Part shown: positions 42,464 to 53,828 of the stretch, piece by piece
Numbering within the stretch: position 1 is the first letter of the stretch
How the letters are laid out: the number at the start of each line of letters is the position of its first letter
Origin: Pyropia haitanensis
Taxonomy: Eukaryota; Rhodophyta; Bangiophyceae; Bangiales; Bangiaceae
Reading direction: 5' to 3'
Assembly (NCBI GenBank): GCA_008729055.1
Contig: SDUX01000004.1
Coordinates: forward strand, 3,164,172-3,228,171
Length of the DNA: 64,000 nt
Position numbers and translations under genes: made by a program
Notes under the pieces: model-generated
Told to the model about the DNA's origin: nothing
What the model saw: the letters and a program-made list of their open reading frames with translations, nothing else
Databases searched by the model: none

Positions 42464-44331
42464 ATGGTGGCTACCTCCCCCGCCGCTGGGGCGGTTGCGC
42501 CATGGACGGTCATCTCGCAGGGCAGCAGCCTCACCTACGAGCAGGCGACAGGGCTGGACAAGCTGGAGTTTGCGCAACGATCGCAGGGGCCGGCGCTGTC
42601 GCGCCTGCTGGACGATGAGGGCCATGTGAAACGGGCAACGGTACGTTGTGGTTGTGTGAGTATGTCTGTGGGGTGTCCATGAGGCGCTCGATGTTTTTCC
42701 ATCCGCGCCCCCTTCCCGTTCCCGTCTTTTCGTGTGTGTGCGTTGCTGTGCTCTGTTTGTACGCCCACAGACCTGCTCGTAGCTGACGCTTTGTTCTATG
42801 TCTTTTATCCTCTTTTGGCGTGAACTCTGTGATCTTCGGCCTGCGTACCTGTGGACTCGTTGCGCTTTTCTTGTGCATGCCTTTGCTTTCCATCACTCAG
42901 GCCGCTCTGCTCGTGGCGCTGAACAGTATGAGCTCCCCCAAAGCCGTTTCTCGCTCTGCCTTTCTCCTCCAGGACGTTGTCGGCTGGTCTGCCGATGCGG
43001 CCGCTGCGGCGGTGCACACCGTGGTCACCTCCCAGCTGGCTGATGCTCCCCTCTTTGCACCCCTCCTCCGCCACATGGACGCCAGTGGCAACCAGGACAG
43101 TGCGCCATTTGTGACGGCCGCCGCGTGCGCGCAGGCGATGGGGGCCCTCATGGGTACCCGCGCGCTGGTCAAGGCCATTCCCAAGTCAGCCGACCTCGCG
43201 CCTGTGCTGGCCACCCAGGAGGCTGCATTTTGCCGCTACATTGCCACCTCCCTTGCCACCCACACCGCCGTGCATGGCGGCCAGGGGACGGGTGACGATG
43301 TGGCGGGTGGAAACGGCGCGGGCGACGATGGGGAGGAGCAGCTGACGCCCGAACAGGAGCACGCGGAGGAAACCGCGCGCGACGCGGCTGCACGGACGAG
43401 GGAGGAGGCCATTCACCGGACGCTCCGCGCACTGGCCGCTTACATGATGGTCGACGAGCACCGTGCCGCCTACATCCAAGCCATCGGGGATGTGGAGCCA
43501 ATCGCTCGGTTGGTACGCCCCGCAGACGCCTTGGGCGGCGGCGGTGGCGGCGGCGGCGGCGGTGGCGCTGGTGGGAGCGCCGGCAGCGCCGGCCTGGCGA
43601 ACCGCAGCAGCGTGCAGATTGTGTACGAGGCGCTGCTGTGTCTGTGGCTCATCTCCTTTGCAGCCGCGGACGACAATGTGAGCGGCGCCATGGACGCGGC
43701 GGCAGTGCCTCGCCGTCTGGCGGCCCTCCTCCGCGACGCGGCGGCGGAAAAGACGGTGCGGGTGGCACTGGCGACGCTGCGGAACCTGGTCTCCCGCGCT
43801 GGCGGCGGGCGAGGCGAGCAGCTGCGGCGAGAGATGGTGGGTGCGGGCCTCGTGGCTATTCTCGGTCGCCTCTCTGCCCGTGGCTGGGCCGATGAGGAGC
43901 TCCGCAGCGACCTAGCGTCCCTGTCGGACGCGCTCGCCGACGAGCTGGCGTCCATGAGCACCCTCGACGTGTACCGCTCCGAGGTGCTGTCAGGCGCCCT
44001 CGGCTGGACGCCCGTCCACACGGACGCGGCGTTTTGGCGGACCAACGCCGAGGCGTTGGAGCGGGACAACCGCCATGTCCTCCGTGCGCTGGTGCGGCTG
44101 CTGTACGATGAGGCGTCTGAGCCGGTGGTACAGGCGGTCGCGTGCCACGACCTGGCCATGTTCATCAAGGCCCACCCACGGGGCCGCGCCATTGCCAACA
44201 GCCTGGACGTCAAGGGGCGGCTGATGCAGCTGATGGAGTCGCCCGACGCTGCGGTGCGGCGTCACGCCCTCAACGCGGTACAGGTGCTGATGATTATGCA
44301 CTATGACCTCCTGCAGCGGGCGTCGTCTTGA
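42464..44331 (+). CDS. VMA13: V-type H+-ATPase subunit H (Vma13)
   Basis: Two exons, 42464-42640 and 42901-44331; donor GTACGT, acceptor CAG, phase 0; 535 aa (family usually 440-480). Family knowledge: subunit H couples V1 to V0 and inhibits free V1; it is built of HEAT/ARM-like helices in two domains. The C-terminal domain is unmistakable: LGWTPVHTDAAFWRTNAEAL, LLYDEASEPVVQAVACHDLA, FIKAHPRGRAI and RHALNAVQVLM. The N-terminal domain has helical repeats (ALRALAAYMMVDEHRAAYI). Extra length comes from a Gly/Asp/Glu-rich insert (about 43280-43390) and a Gly-run loop (43535-43580). Exon 1 encodes the short N-terminal helix region (LTYEQATGLDKLEF). The gene is complete. Confidence 0.92.
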
Positions 44332-44922
44332 CCTGACCTGCGGGGCAGATGCGGCAGCTCGCGCTCGGCGGGTCCCGATAGGGCGACCCGGCGGGCGCCC
44401 ACGAGCGGTTTGGTGGTGTGGGTGTGCACATGGGGAGCGACTCGGCGGGCATGGCCACACCCCGGTGGCGGGGTACTCCTCCGTGGCTGACGGCTGGCGC
44501 TGTTGTTGGTGTCGCTCCGAGGCCCTGACGCGTATAATAGCTCGGGCGTCCGTCGAGTCGCCTTGCCGTGGTGCCCATCACGAAGTGTATTTTTCTTTTC
44601 TTTCTGGCTTCTCCGGCCTGCCAGGGGCAGCCCCCGCCCACCCGCGCGGGCGGGCAGCCTGGCGCCACCGACGGCACGGACGTGGACGGGCGCCACTATT
44701 GTTGTCCCGTCCCCCCGCGCCGCCGCCGCCGTACGAGGCGACGGCCCGTAGCGTGACACGCCCTCCCCCAGCGGTCTACCACCCGCACGAACCGTCCGGC
44801 CTGGCCGGCAGGCCGCTCGCGACGCCCCGCAACACGCCGCGCGCCACCGTGCAGGCGGGCGCCAGGACGGCGGACGACACGGAGAGGGCGCGAGGGCCCG
44901 CACCCCCCCCCGCCGCCCCACC
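44332..44922. other. convergent spacer between V-ATPase H and TGS1
   Basis: No gene recognised. A CGTATAATAG string at 44530 looks TATA-like but serves no known start. Confidence 0.5.
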
Positions 44923-45127
44923 CTACAGAGCGCCGCCCTGCCCGCCCCCCCCTCGCACCAGCCCCCCTATCCACACCGTCGCGGTCTTGCACACAGAGCC
45001 GAGGTAGTTCCACTCGAGCTCGCACGCGACCCCCCCCCCCCCCCGCGCCCCCCCCCCCCCCACCTCCCCTTCCGCTTGTGGGTGCCCACCCCGCGACGGC
45101 GCCGCCGCCGGCAGCAGCGGCGGTGGG

Positions 45128-45176
<49 letters not shown>

Positions 45177-45953
45177 GGGGCGCCAGCCCCAGCGCCGCCG
45201 GCACCGCCGCGGGCTCCACGTTGCGCGGCAGCAGGATGGCCACGTTGCCGCACACCCGCCGCGCCGCCGCGACGCAGTCGCCCGCCGCGTACGGCCGCAT
45301 GGCGGTGAGGTCAAAGGGCGCGCCGCCGGCCTTGTACGCGGGGCCGCCCCAGGGGGGGGACAGGAAGATGGCCGCCACGGGCGAGGTGCTGGCGGGGGGG
45401 GGGGGGGGGGGGGGGGAGGGGGGGGGGGGCGCCCGGGGGGGGAACCCCGCCGCCGGCGCTTGCCGTCGGGCTGCGCCGCCAGGAGCAAGGCGGGGGGGGA
45501 GCGGGGGGGCGGGGGAGGGGGGGTGGCCGCCGCCGCCCCACTCTCGGCCGGCGCCAACGCGGCCACACCAGGCGGCGGCGGCAGCGACAGCGACGGTGTC
45601 GGCGACGGCAACGGCGCCGGCAACGGCGCCAGCAACGACGACAGCAGCGGGCGGCACGACGGCCCATCCGCGGCAGCCGGCGACACTGGGCTGCTGCTGC
45701 CGCCGGGCACGGGCACAGCGGCGCCCCCCCCCCCCCCCCCCCCCCCCGGGGCACGACGCGCAGCGCCGGCAGCAGCGCAAACGCGTCGGCAATGACCACG
45801 TCCACGCACCCCGCGACGCCATAGAGCGCCGCGTTGGCCGCCGCCGCCGCCGCGCGCGGCGGCGCCAGCTCCACCGCCACCACCGCCGGCGCGCCGGCGC
45901 GCGCAAACGCGATCGCGTTGCCGCCAACGCCGGCAAACGCGTCAATGACGACG

Positions 45954-45991
<38 letters not shown>

Positions 45992-46016
45992 CGCGCGCCG
46001 CCGCCCGCGCGGGCGT

Positions 46017-46060
<44 letters not shown>

Positions 46061-46597
46061 GTCCCGCGCCGTCCCCGTTGCGGCCGCCACTGTCCCCTCG
46101 CACGCCGGCGCCGGCGCCGGCGCCGGCGCCGGCGTTGGCGGCGCCTGCCATCCGCCCGCCGCGCCCAGCCCCGGCGGCGGTGGTGGTGCACGCAGCGGCA
46201 GCGACGACAGGGGTGGCGGCGGCGGCGGCGGCGGCGGGGCGGCGAGCGCGGCGAGCAGCCGCCGTGCAATGTGGAGCGCAATCTTTTCGGGCGTCACCGA
46301 GTACCACGCCTCCGCGTCGGGGAGGTGCACGCCCTCGTCGTAGCGGTGGAAGAGGCGGTACCGCTGGGCGTAGTACTTGGTCACGCCGGCGGGCACGGGG
46401 GGGGGGGGGCGGGCGAGGACGGCGGCGGCATGGTGGGGAAGGGCGGGACCACGTCCGGGGGGGTGGCGCGGTTGGCTGGTGTAACGGGTAGGGGAGGCGG
46501 GCTGGGGGGGGGGGGGGGGAGGGGGGGGGCAAGTGGCACGGCAATGGCGGACGGAGCGGGTGGCGAGGAAGGCGCGGGTGGTTGGCGCGTGGTGCAT
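44923..46597 (-). CDS. TGS1: trimethylguanosine synthase (TGS1), frame-broken at poly-C tracts
   Basis: Family knowledge: TGS1 hypermethylates the m7G caps of snRNAs and snoRNAs to m2,2,7G in the nucleus. The motifs are clear but lie in more than one frame. Frame one (46390-45750) has [30 protein letters not shown], and the SAM site [17 protein letters not shown] followed by [16 protein letters not shown]. After a C24 run (45724-45747) the most coding-like Ser/Pro text moves to a second frame. After the G/C runs at 45394-45429 a third frame has [14 protein letters not shown] (the catalytic SPPWGGP), [22 protein letters not shown] and the final ELEWNYL through [12 protein letters not shown] Pro/Ala-rich insert separates the SAM motif from the catalytic motif, unlike other TGS1 proteins. 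I read this as one gene with homopolymer-length errors or low-complexity introns. The ATG at 46597 is provisional. Confidence 0.8.
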
Positions 46598-47181
46598 GGC
46601 GCGCGGCGAGGCTGGTATTTCCCGCCCCCAATCGCGGGGCGTGAGCGCGTGTCACGCTCGATCACGCCCAATCACGCCCGCAAGTCTCTGCACCGCTCTT
46701 TTGAGTGCGCCCGTCACCCTCGTGACCTCCACACCCCACTGGCCGCCGCGACCCGCGACGTCTGCCTGTGGGGCCCAGCAGGCCAAAGGCGCCTTTTGCC
46801 GGCTGGTAACGGGACGGGGACCAAGCCGCCCGTCGCCTCGCTACCCTCCCAACGGGCCTGCCGTGATGTGCGGTGGGCGCTGGGAGGGTGCGCACGGACA
46901 GCTCGACGCGCCATGGCTGCGTAGCGATGGCCTGTGCCATGCCAATGATCGACCTCGACGGGAGTCTGTGCCCTTTTGTCTATCTATGTTCACGCCCGTC
47001 CCCCGGGCTTACCCTCTCGCACAACACCGGCCACGCCGGCGGCGGCACTGTTCACGCCCCCCCCATCCTTGCCCCCCCCCACCCCTCCCATTCCTCACCC
47101 CCAACGCCACCCAGCCAGCCGCCACCGCCTACTCCCCAGCGGCCGCGCGACAGTGGCCCCCCGCCCGCCGAGGCAGGATCC
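46598..47181. other. spacer between TGS1 and LEA-like gene
   Basis: Both neighbours lie on the minus strand. Contains the TGS1 promoter and the C-rich 3' flank of the LEA-like gene (47050-47160). No gene seen. Confidence 0.5.
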
Positions 47182-49737
47182 CTAAGCAGGGGGCGCCCCC
47201 GGCGCACCCGCCGCACCCGCCTTGGCCACCGGCACGTACGTGACGAGCGGCTCGAGCGTCGGCGCCGCCGGGTCCGCCACCGTCGCCACGTACACGCCGC
47301 TCGCGTCGGCCGACGCGGCCGACACGGCGGGCGTGACGCCCAGGTTGGCCGCCGCCGCCTCCAGGCTCTGCGCCCGCCCCAGCGCGTGCTCATACTCGCT
47401 GAGCGCGGCGGGCACTGTCGGCGCCGCCGCCGCGGTCGCCGCGTCGTCGGCCGCGCCGGCCGCGGCGGCGGTCGTGTCCGCGGCTGCCCGCTGCGTCGCG
47501 GCAGCGGCGGCCGCCCCTTGCTCGGCCGCCGCGTCCTTGGCCGCCACCGCCCCGGCCACGGCCTCGTCCTTGACCGCCGCGGCCGTGCCGGCCGCGGCGC
47601 CCACGCCCTGGACAGTCACATCTTTGGCACGCACCGCCGCGTCCGCCGCCTTGTCCTTGGCCACCGTCGCCCCTGCCACGGCCTGGTCCTTGACCGCCGC
47701 GGCCGTGCCGGCCGCGGCGCCCACGCCCTGGACAGTCACATCTTTGGCACGCACCGCCGCGTCCGCCGTCTTATCCTTGGCCACCACCGCCCCGGCCACG
47801 GCTTGGTCCTTGACAGCCGCAGCAGTGCCAACGGCGGCACCCACCCCCTGGATGGTCGCGTCCTTGGCACGGATTGCTGCATCCGCCGTCTTATCCTTGG
47901 CCACCGCCGCCCCGGCCACGGCCTGGTCCTTGACCGCCGCGGCGGTACCAACAGCGGCGCCCACCCCCTGGATGGTCGCGTCTTTGGCGCGCACCGCCGC
48001 GTCGGCCGTCATGTCCTTGGCCGCCACCGCCCCGGCCACGGCCTGGTCCTTGACAGCCGCGGCAGTGCCAACGGCGGCACCCACCCCCTGGATGGTTGCG
48101 TCCTTGGCACGGACTGCTGCATCCGATGCGGCGGCCGCAGCGTTGCTCGCCGCCACCGCCGCCTGGTCCTTGGCCGCCGCGGCAGTGCCAACGGCGGCGC
48201 CCACCCCCTGGATGGTTGCCTCCTTGGCACGAACAACAGCATCCGCCGTCATATCCTTGGCCGCCACCGCCCCCGCCACCGCCTGGTCCTTGACCGCCGC
48301 GGCGGTACCAATAGCGGCGCCCACCCCCTGGATGGTCGCGTCCTTGGCACGGACGGCAGCATCCGACGCGGCGGCCGCAGCGTTGCTCGCCGCCACTGCC
48401 GCCTGGTCCTTGGCCGCCGCGGCCGTACCAATCACGGCGCCCGTCCCTTCAATCGTCGCGTCCTTGGCGCGCACCGCCGCGTCCGACGCGGCGGCGGCCG
48501 TCTCGTTGGCCGCCATCGCCGCCTGGTCCTTGGCCGCCGCGGCGGTGCCAACGGCGGTGCCCACCCCCTGGACCGTCGCGTCCCGCGTCGCCACCGCCGC
48601 GTCTGCCGCCACCGCCGCCGCCTTGTCCTTGGCCGCCGCGGCGGTGCCGAGGGCGGTGCCCACCCCCTGGACCGTCGCGTCCTTGGCCGTCACCGCCGCG
48701 TCGGCCGCCGCGTCGGCCGCCACGTCCTTGGCCGCCGCGGCGGTGCCCGCGGCGGCGCCCACCCCACGCGCGGCGGCGGTCGTCGCGTCGTCCGCCGCGG
48801 CCGCCGCCTGGTCCCCAAGCGCCGCCGCGGTGCCCGCAGCGGCGCCCACCCCGCGCGCGCCCGCGTCGGTCGCGCGCGCCGCCCCGTCGGCGGCCGCGTC
48901 CTTGGCCACCGCCGCGTTGCCGGCGACCGTTCCCGCCAAGGCGCCGGTCGTCACCGACGCGCGGGTGGCGGCGTCGCTCATCGCCGCGACCGTCCGGTCC
49001 TTGGCCGCCACCGCCGCGCCCGCGACGCTGCCCGCCGCCCGCGCCGCCGCGTCGGTCGCGGCCGTCGCGCGCTCCGACAGCGCCGCCGCCGCCGCCGACG
49101 CCTGCTCCTTGACCGCCACCGCCGCGTTGACCGCCGCGTCCTTGGCCGCCACCGCCACCCCGGCGACCGTCCCCGCCGCGCGGGCGCCCCCGTCGACGGC
49201 CGCGTCCGCACCCGCCGCGGCACCCGCCGCGGCCTGCTCCTTGGCCGCCGCCGCGACACCCGCGACGGTGCCCGCCGCACGGGCGCCTCCGTCAACGGCC
49301 GCGTCCGCACCCGCCGCGGCACCCGCGGCGGCCTGCTCCTTGGCCGCCGCCGCGACACCCGCGACGGTGCCCGCCGCGCGGGCCCCCCCGTCCACGGCAG
49401 CGTCGGCGCCCGCCGCGGCGCCCGCGGCGGCGTGCTCCTTGGCCGCCGCCGCGGCGCCCGCAACCGTACCCGCCGCGCGGGCGGTCGCGTCGGCGCCCGC
49501 GGCGGCCACGTCGGCTGGCGACGGCGGCGGCGGGGCGGGCGCGGCGGCCGTGACGGCCGGCGTCACGGGCGTGCCGACGGGGTGCACGACGGTGTTGGCG
49601 CCGAGCGATGCGGCGGGGATGGCAGTCGCGGACGAGCCAGTCGGCGCGTCCAGGTGCACGACGGGCACTTCGGCGGTCGCGGCAGGCGTCACCGCCACCG
49701 CCTTTTTGCCGGTCGGATCCATGGGGAGGTTGGCCAT
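47182..49737 (-). CDS. LEA-like repeat protein
   Basis: Intronless, 851 aa, made mostly of Ala, Lys, Asp, Val, Thr and Gly. After a short N-terminus (MANLPMDPTGKKAVAV) come Ala-rich segments with AAAKEQAAAGAAAGADAAVD. These are followed by about ten units of roughly 40 residues with the consensus core AKDATIQGVGAAVGTAAA and then VKDQAVAG. This spacing of Lys/Asp with Ala suits amphipathic helices like those of group-3 LEA proteins, which protect membranes and proteins during desiccation (family knowledge). A desiccation role fits an intertidal alga but is inferred. No signal peptide is clear. The C-terminal 90 residues leave the repeat (LSEYEHALGRAQSLEAAAAN, then VYVATVADP) and may be a small folded part. 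The ATG at 49737 is supported by the change from Ser/Pro-rich 5' sequence. Confidence 0.75.
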   Translation of the reverse strand: MANLPMDPTGKKAVAVTPAATAEVPVVHLDAPTGSSATAIPAASLGANTVVHPVGTPVTPAVTAAAPAPPPPSPADVAAAGADATARAAGTVAGAAAAAKEHAAAGAAAGADAAVDGGARAAGTVAGVAAAAKEQAAAGAAAGADAAVDGGARAAGTVAGVAAAAKEQAAAGAAAGADAAVDGGARAAGTVAGVAVAAKDAAVNAAVAVKEQASAAAAALSERATAATDAAARAAGSVAGAAVAAKDRTVAAMSDAATRASVTTGALAGTVAGNAAVAKDAAADGAARATDAGARGVGAAAGTAAALGDQAAAAADDATTAAARGVGAAAGTAAAAKDVAADAAADAAVTAKDATVQGVGTALGTAAAAKDKAAAVAADAAVATRDATVQGVGTAVGTAAAAKDQAAMAANETAAAASDAAVRAKDATIEGTGAVIGTAAAAKDQAAVAASNAAAAASDAAVRAKDATIQGVGAAIGTAAAVKDQAVAGAVAAKDMTADAVVRAKEATIQGVGAAVGTAAAAKDQAAVAASNAAAAASDAAVRAKDATIQGVGAAVGTAAAVKDQAVAGAVAAKDMTADAAVRAKDATIQGVGAAVGTAAAVKDQAVAGAAVAKDKTADAAIRAKDATIQGVGAAVGTAAAVKDQAVAGAVVAKDKTADAAVRAKDVTVQGVGAAAGTAAAVKDQAVAGATVAKDKAADAAVRAKDVTVQGVGAAAGTAAAVKDEAVAGAVAAKDAAAEQGAAAAAATQRAAADTTAAAAGAADDAATAAAAPTVPAALSEYEHALGRAQSLEAAAANLGVTPAVSAASADASGVYVATVADPAAPTLEPLVTYVPVAKAGAAGAPGAPPA
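47520..48750. repeat. 120-bp tandem repeat array inside the LEA-like gene
   Basis: Nearly identical blocks recur every 120 bases, for example at 47629, 47749 and 47869 (CGCACCGCCGCGTCCGCCG-like), with older and more diverged copies toward 48750. Periodicity is a multiple of three throughout. A shorter related 93-bp-scale array continues to about 49480. Confidence 0.8.
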
Positions 49738-51771
49738 ACGCGGGGAAGGGGAGGGGGGGGGGGAAGGCGTCGGGTGAGGGGATGGCAGTGAGGAGGCAGA
49801 CGTGGTCGTGGTCGTCAGCAGCGTAGCAACAGCGAGAGACCGCACGCGATGGACCCAATGACGACGGTACGGAAGCGCTGTGCAGGTACGGGCGGTCGTG
49901 ACGGGTACGAGTGGGACGACGCAGCGGCCGTCAGCAAGAGGGGGGGGGGCGGGCGGGCGCTCAAGTAGCGGCCGCCCGCCGGCGCGACACCGCTTCTGGG
50001 GAGAACAGACGCGGCGGCATTGGCGCAACCGACAGCCACGCCGCATGCAAACGAGCGTACGGCCAGCCACGCCCGACTGCAAAAGCCGCCGCCCCCCGGC
50101 CGCCCGAGCCCAAGATAGCGGCCGCGGCGTGTCTGGACATACCCGCTCGCAGGTAGGGGACGCCCAGTCAAGGAAATCTGGGTCAGCCGGGACGCCCTCC
50201 CCGTCGTACCGTACCGTACGTGGGTGTGAAGCGCGTGCTGGCAGGCGGCCACCGTGGCAGCCGCGCCGTCAAGCGCGTGCCCGCCCACAGTGGCGCGTGT
50301 CTGGAAACCGTGGGGGAGAGGAGCTTTGGGTGCGGCGCGGCGTCGGTTCCCTTTTGGGTGGCGCGTGCGGGTGCAACTGGGCGCGGCGCCGCCGCGCCAC
50401 ATCCCCTTTTGCATGCTCATCGAACGCACGCAACCTGGTCAGTGCAAACTAGGAGAGCCATCAAATACTTTGTGTCAGCAGCTGCTCGAGACCGACGAGC
50501 AGAGGGGCCCACGTGTTGAAGCCGCCAAGTGAGACACACGCAGGAATGCATGCTTGTGCTATGACGAATTACCTTTACAAGGCTTGCGTGCCATCTTGTG
50601 AACCACGGCTTCACATTTTGTACACTATATTCCTGAAATATAGTGTGAGACAGTCGGATTGGGAGCGCTGCAGCCCCGCCGTCCCCGCGGTCACCGCCGC
50701 TGCTACAGACCAAAAGCGTCGTCGGCGGGCTGCAAAGGCTCCCGCCGCGCCGGACACCCACTCACCACCGTCCGTTCGCAACGTGCACGGACCACCGCTG
50801 TCACTGACGCGGTGGCCAGTGGTGCCATCGTGTCAACATCAGCTCCTATGAGAGCGTTGAACAGAAGGCGGGCACCGCCACTCGACCGCGGCGGTGCCGG
50901 CTGTGGGAGTAGTGGCACTGCCATGCCGTCACCACCAGAAGTACCGCCATCGCCGCCGCATCCGCCGCCAACCGCCGGCTGTATTGCTGCCGCTGCCAAT
51001 TCGCTGCGTTGACAATGGTGATGCTACGGGGGGAGAGGGCAACTGTCGAGCGCCGCTACGTTGGGGCTGATGCTGAGTACCTGTGGCTGCTTGGAAGAGC
51101 GACGGGGAGTGGCGGCGGAGTGGCGAGGGCAACGGGCGCTGCGGGTGGCAGCCATGGCGCGCCCAGCCGCTGGTGGGCAGCCACCGGCACGCGGAGGCAC
51201 ATTGGCATGATCGAGAGCGGCCGATAGTCGGAATGGAGTCACCCATGAGGGGGGCAGCCTGCTGGACCTTGGAGTGGGAGGAACCGCGTGACTTGTCCCT
51301 CCGCCTGGGAGAGCGTGCCACCCAGGGCGCGGTCGGGGCTCGAGGAGAGGGCACGGGGCCCATGGCGGGGCTCGGGAGGCGGCGGCCGCACCCGCTGAGC
51401 GGCGTCAGCCGCTCTGGCCGCTGCCTCGGCCGCGATGAGCACTGCCGCTCCCCAGCGCCGCTGCACGGTCACCGGGCGTGCGCGGCAAGCCGTGGTCCCG
51501 AAAAAGACAAAACGGGGCGCGCTCCTCGTTGCGAAAATTCCGGCACCCCCAAAACGGCACGGCAACACCTCCCAAAAACACCAAAAAAAGAGGGGGATCC
51601 CGTGCCGCCCCGCCACGCGCCAAGCAGCGCGCGCGCGCCGGCCGGCGTACGTCCCGCGTCGGCGCCCCGCGACGCGGCGGCGGCCGGCGCGTGGCGGCGC
51701 CGCCGCCCGCCGCGGCGCACCGCCACCCCGTGAGTGCGCGGCGGTCCCCTGTGACCCCGCCGCCGCCCGCC
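49738..51771. other. intergenic between LEA-like gene and RBBP4
   Basis: A divergent promoter region of 2 kb. 49900-50450 is GC-rich and 50440-50660 is the AT-richest part, with a hairpin. 50850-51430 is mixed. A-rich words occur at 51495-51590, and a GC-rich 5' flank leads to RBBP4. No recognised gene in any frame. Confidence 0.5.
50622..50646. repeat. AT-rich hairpin, 10-bp arms
   Basis: ACACTATATT and AATATAGTGT flank a 5-base loop (CCTGA), giving a perfect stem. Isolated in otherwise GC-rich DNA; function unknown. Confidence 0.8.
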
Positions 51772-51850
51772 ATGTCTACCGCCGCGGCCGGCGGTGGCGG
51801 TAGTGGCGGTAGCGGCAGCGGTGGCGGCGGCGGCGGCGGCGGCGGCACCA

Positions 51851-51914
<64 letters not shown>

Positions 51915-52635
51915 GGCCGTGTCGGCGACGACGGCGGCGCCCCCCCCCCCCCCCTCCCCCCCCCCAGCCGTTCAACCCGTCGCTCGACCGGCTCATCAAC
52001 GAAGAGTACAAGATATGGAAGAAGAACACGCCCTTCCTCTACCGCGTCGTCCTGTCCAAGGCCCTCGAGTGGCCGTCGCTGACCATCCAGTGGCTGCCGA
52101 CCCCCCCCCGGCGGGCGACATCCACGCCCACCTACACCGTCGCGTCGCTGCTGCTCGGCACACACACGTCGGGGGACGTCCAAAACTACCTGATGGTCGC
52201 CGCCGCCCGCCTGCCGTCCGCCGCCACCCCCGTCGACGGCACCGCGTTTGCGTTTGCGGCGGCGGGGGTGGGCGCGGGCGAGCTGGGCGCCTATGGCGCG
52301 GGCGAGGCCGGGCGGGTGGACGTGGTGAAAAAGGTGTGCCACGACGGGGAGGTCAACCGCGCGCGGGCAATGCCGCAGGGGGGGGGGGGGGTCGTCGCGA
52401 CCAAGACCATCACCGCGGACGTGCTCGTGTGGGACCTGGACCGCCACCCGGCGGTGCCGCCGGCGGGCGACCGGACCGCCCGGCCGGCGGTGCGGCTCGG
52501 CGGGCACACCCAGGAGGGGTACGGCGTCGCGTGGTCGCCGGTCGCGCGGGGGCGGCTCGCGTCGGGCGCCGACGACGGGCTGGTGTGCGTGTGGGACGTG
52601 GCCGCCGCGGCGTCGGGCGGTGGGGGGGGGGGGCG

Positions 52636-52669
<34 letters not shown>

Positions 52670-53626
52670 CCGCCGGGGGGGGGGAGGCCGCGCCGCCGCT
52701 GCCGGCCGCCAGCCGCCGCTGTCGACCTACCGCGGCCACGCGGGGGTGGTGGAGGACGTTGCGTTCCACCCGGCGCACCCGCACACGGTCGCGTCGGTCG
52801 GCGACGACCGGTCGCTGCGGGTGTGGGACACGCGCGCGCCGGGCGCGCCGCCGCCGCCGCCGGGGGTGGCCGTCCCGGGGCGGTCCCGGGGGGCGGGGGG
52901 GGGGCGCCCGGCCGTGGCGGGGGGGGGCGCCCGGCCGGCGGCGGCGGCGGCAGCGGCGGGAGTGGGGGGAGCGGCGGCTCGCCGCGCTCCACCGCGTCCG
53001 CGTCGGCGCCGCGGTCGCCGGGGGGGGCGGCCGGCAGCCGCAATGGCGCCGCCGGTCGGGCCGGCGGCGGCGTCGGCGGCGGCGGCGGCGCCCGCCCCGC
53101 CGCGTCGGTCCCCCTGACCATCCCCGACGCGCACAAGGCCGAGGTGAACTGCGTCGCGTGGGCGACCGCCGACGGCGGCGGCGACCTGGTCGCGACCGGC
53201 TCTGCCGACGCGACGGTGGCGGTGTGGGACCTGCGGTCGACCCGCGGCAAGGCGCACTCGTTCGAGTCCCACGCCGGGGAGGTGCTCGCCGTCGGCTGGC
53301 ACGCCGACGCGGCGGGCATCCTCGGCTCGGCGTCGGCCGACCGGCGGGTGCACGTGTGGGACTGCGCGCGGGTGGGGGAGGAGCAGGAGCCAGACGACGC
53401 GGAGGACGGGCCGCCCGAGCTGCTCTTTGTCCACGGCGGCCACACGGCCAAGGTGAGTGACTTTGCGTGGGGGGTGGGGGGGGCCGACGGCGACGCGTGG
53501 CTGGCCGCGAGCGTCGCAGAGGACAACATCCTGCAGGTGTGGCACCTGGCCGACCACATTTACTCGGGGGGGGTGGCGGGGGGGCGTGACCGCTCGGGCG
53601 TTATCGAGGACGATATGCTCGAGTGA
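51772..53626 (+). CDS. MSI1: RBBP4/MSI1-type histone-binding WD40 protein, frame-broken
   Basis: Family knowledge: RBBP4/7 (MSI1, p55, CAF-1 p48) binds histone H3/H4 and serves CAF-1, PRC2, HDAC and NuRF complexes. The sequence follows the family from end to end. INEEYKIWKKNTPFLYRVVL, ALEWPSLTIQWLP, LLGTHTSGDVQNYL, VNRARAMPQ, ATKTITADVLVWD and GHTQEGYGVAWSP come first. Then, in another frame, YRGHAGVVEDVAFHPAH and RVWDTRAPG follow (52720-52850). The first frame resumes with KAEVNCVAWA, ATGSADATVAVWDLRS, HSFESHAGEVLAVGW, EDAEDGPPELLFVHGGHTAK and EDNILQVWHLADHIY. Frame changes fall at G/C runs (51940-51965, 52622-52684, 52894-52927). The Gly-rich N-terminus and the G-runs between blades are not typical of the family. 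A CCCCAG acceptor at 51966 could alternatively mark an intron. Confidence 0.85.
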
Positions 53627-53828
53627 GGGCAGGGGGGGGGGGGGGGCGCGGGGGGCGGGGGCGGGGGGGGGGGGGGTTGGGGGCGGTGTGCGACGTGGGA
53701 CACCGCACACAGGAGGGGGACAGTAGGGGGAAGAGGCCCGTGTGGCGAGACGGACGACGAGGAGGGATGGAGGCGGCGGCACGCGGCGGCAAGGGTTGAG
53801 GGGGGGGGGCACGGGTCGTGGTGGCGGC

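Noticed and set aside
44520..44545. TATA-like string CGTATAATAG
   Set aside because: It lies in a convergent spacer with no downstream gene start.
47520..48750. Regularly spaced repeats resembling a CRISPR array
   Set aside because: The period is 120 bp, the whole unit is conserved and it stays in a coding frame; there are no unique spacers.
47222..49777. 851-aa open frame antisense to the LEA-like gene
   Set aside because: It mirrors the repeat array. The minus-strand reading has the Lys/Asp/Ala helix periodicity, while the plus reading is Thr/Ala low complexity.
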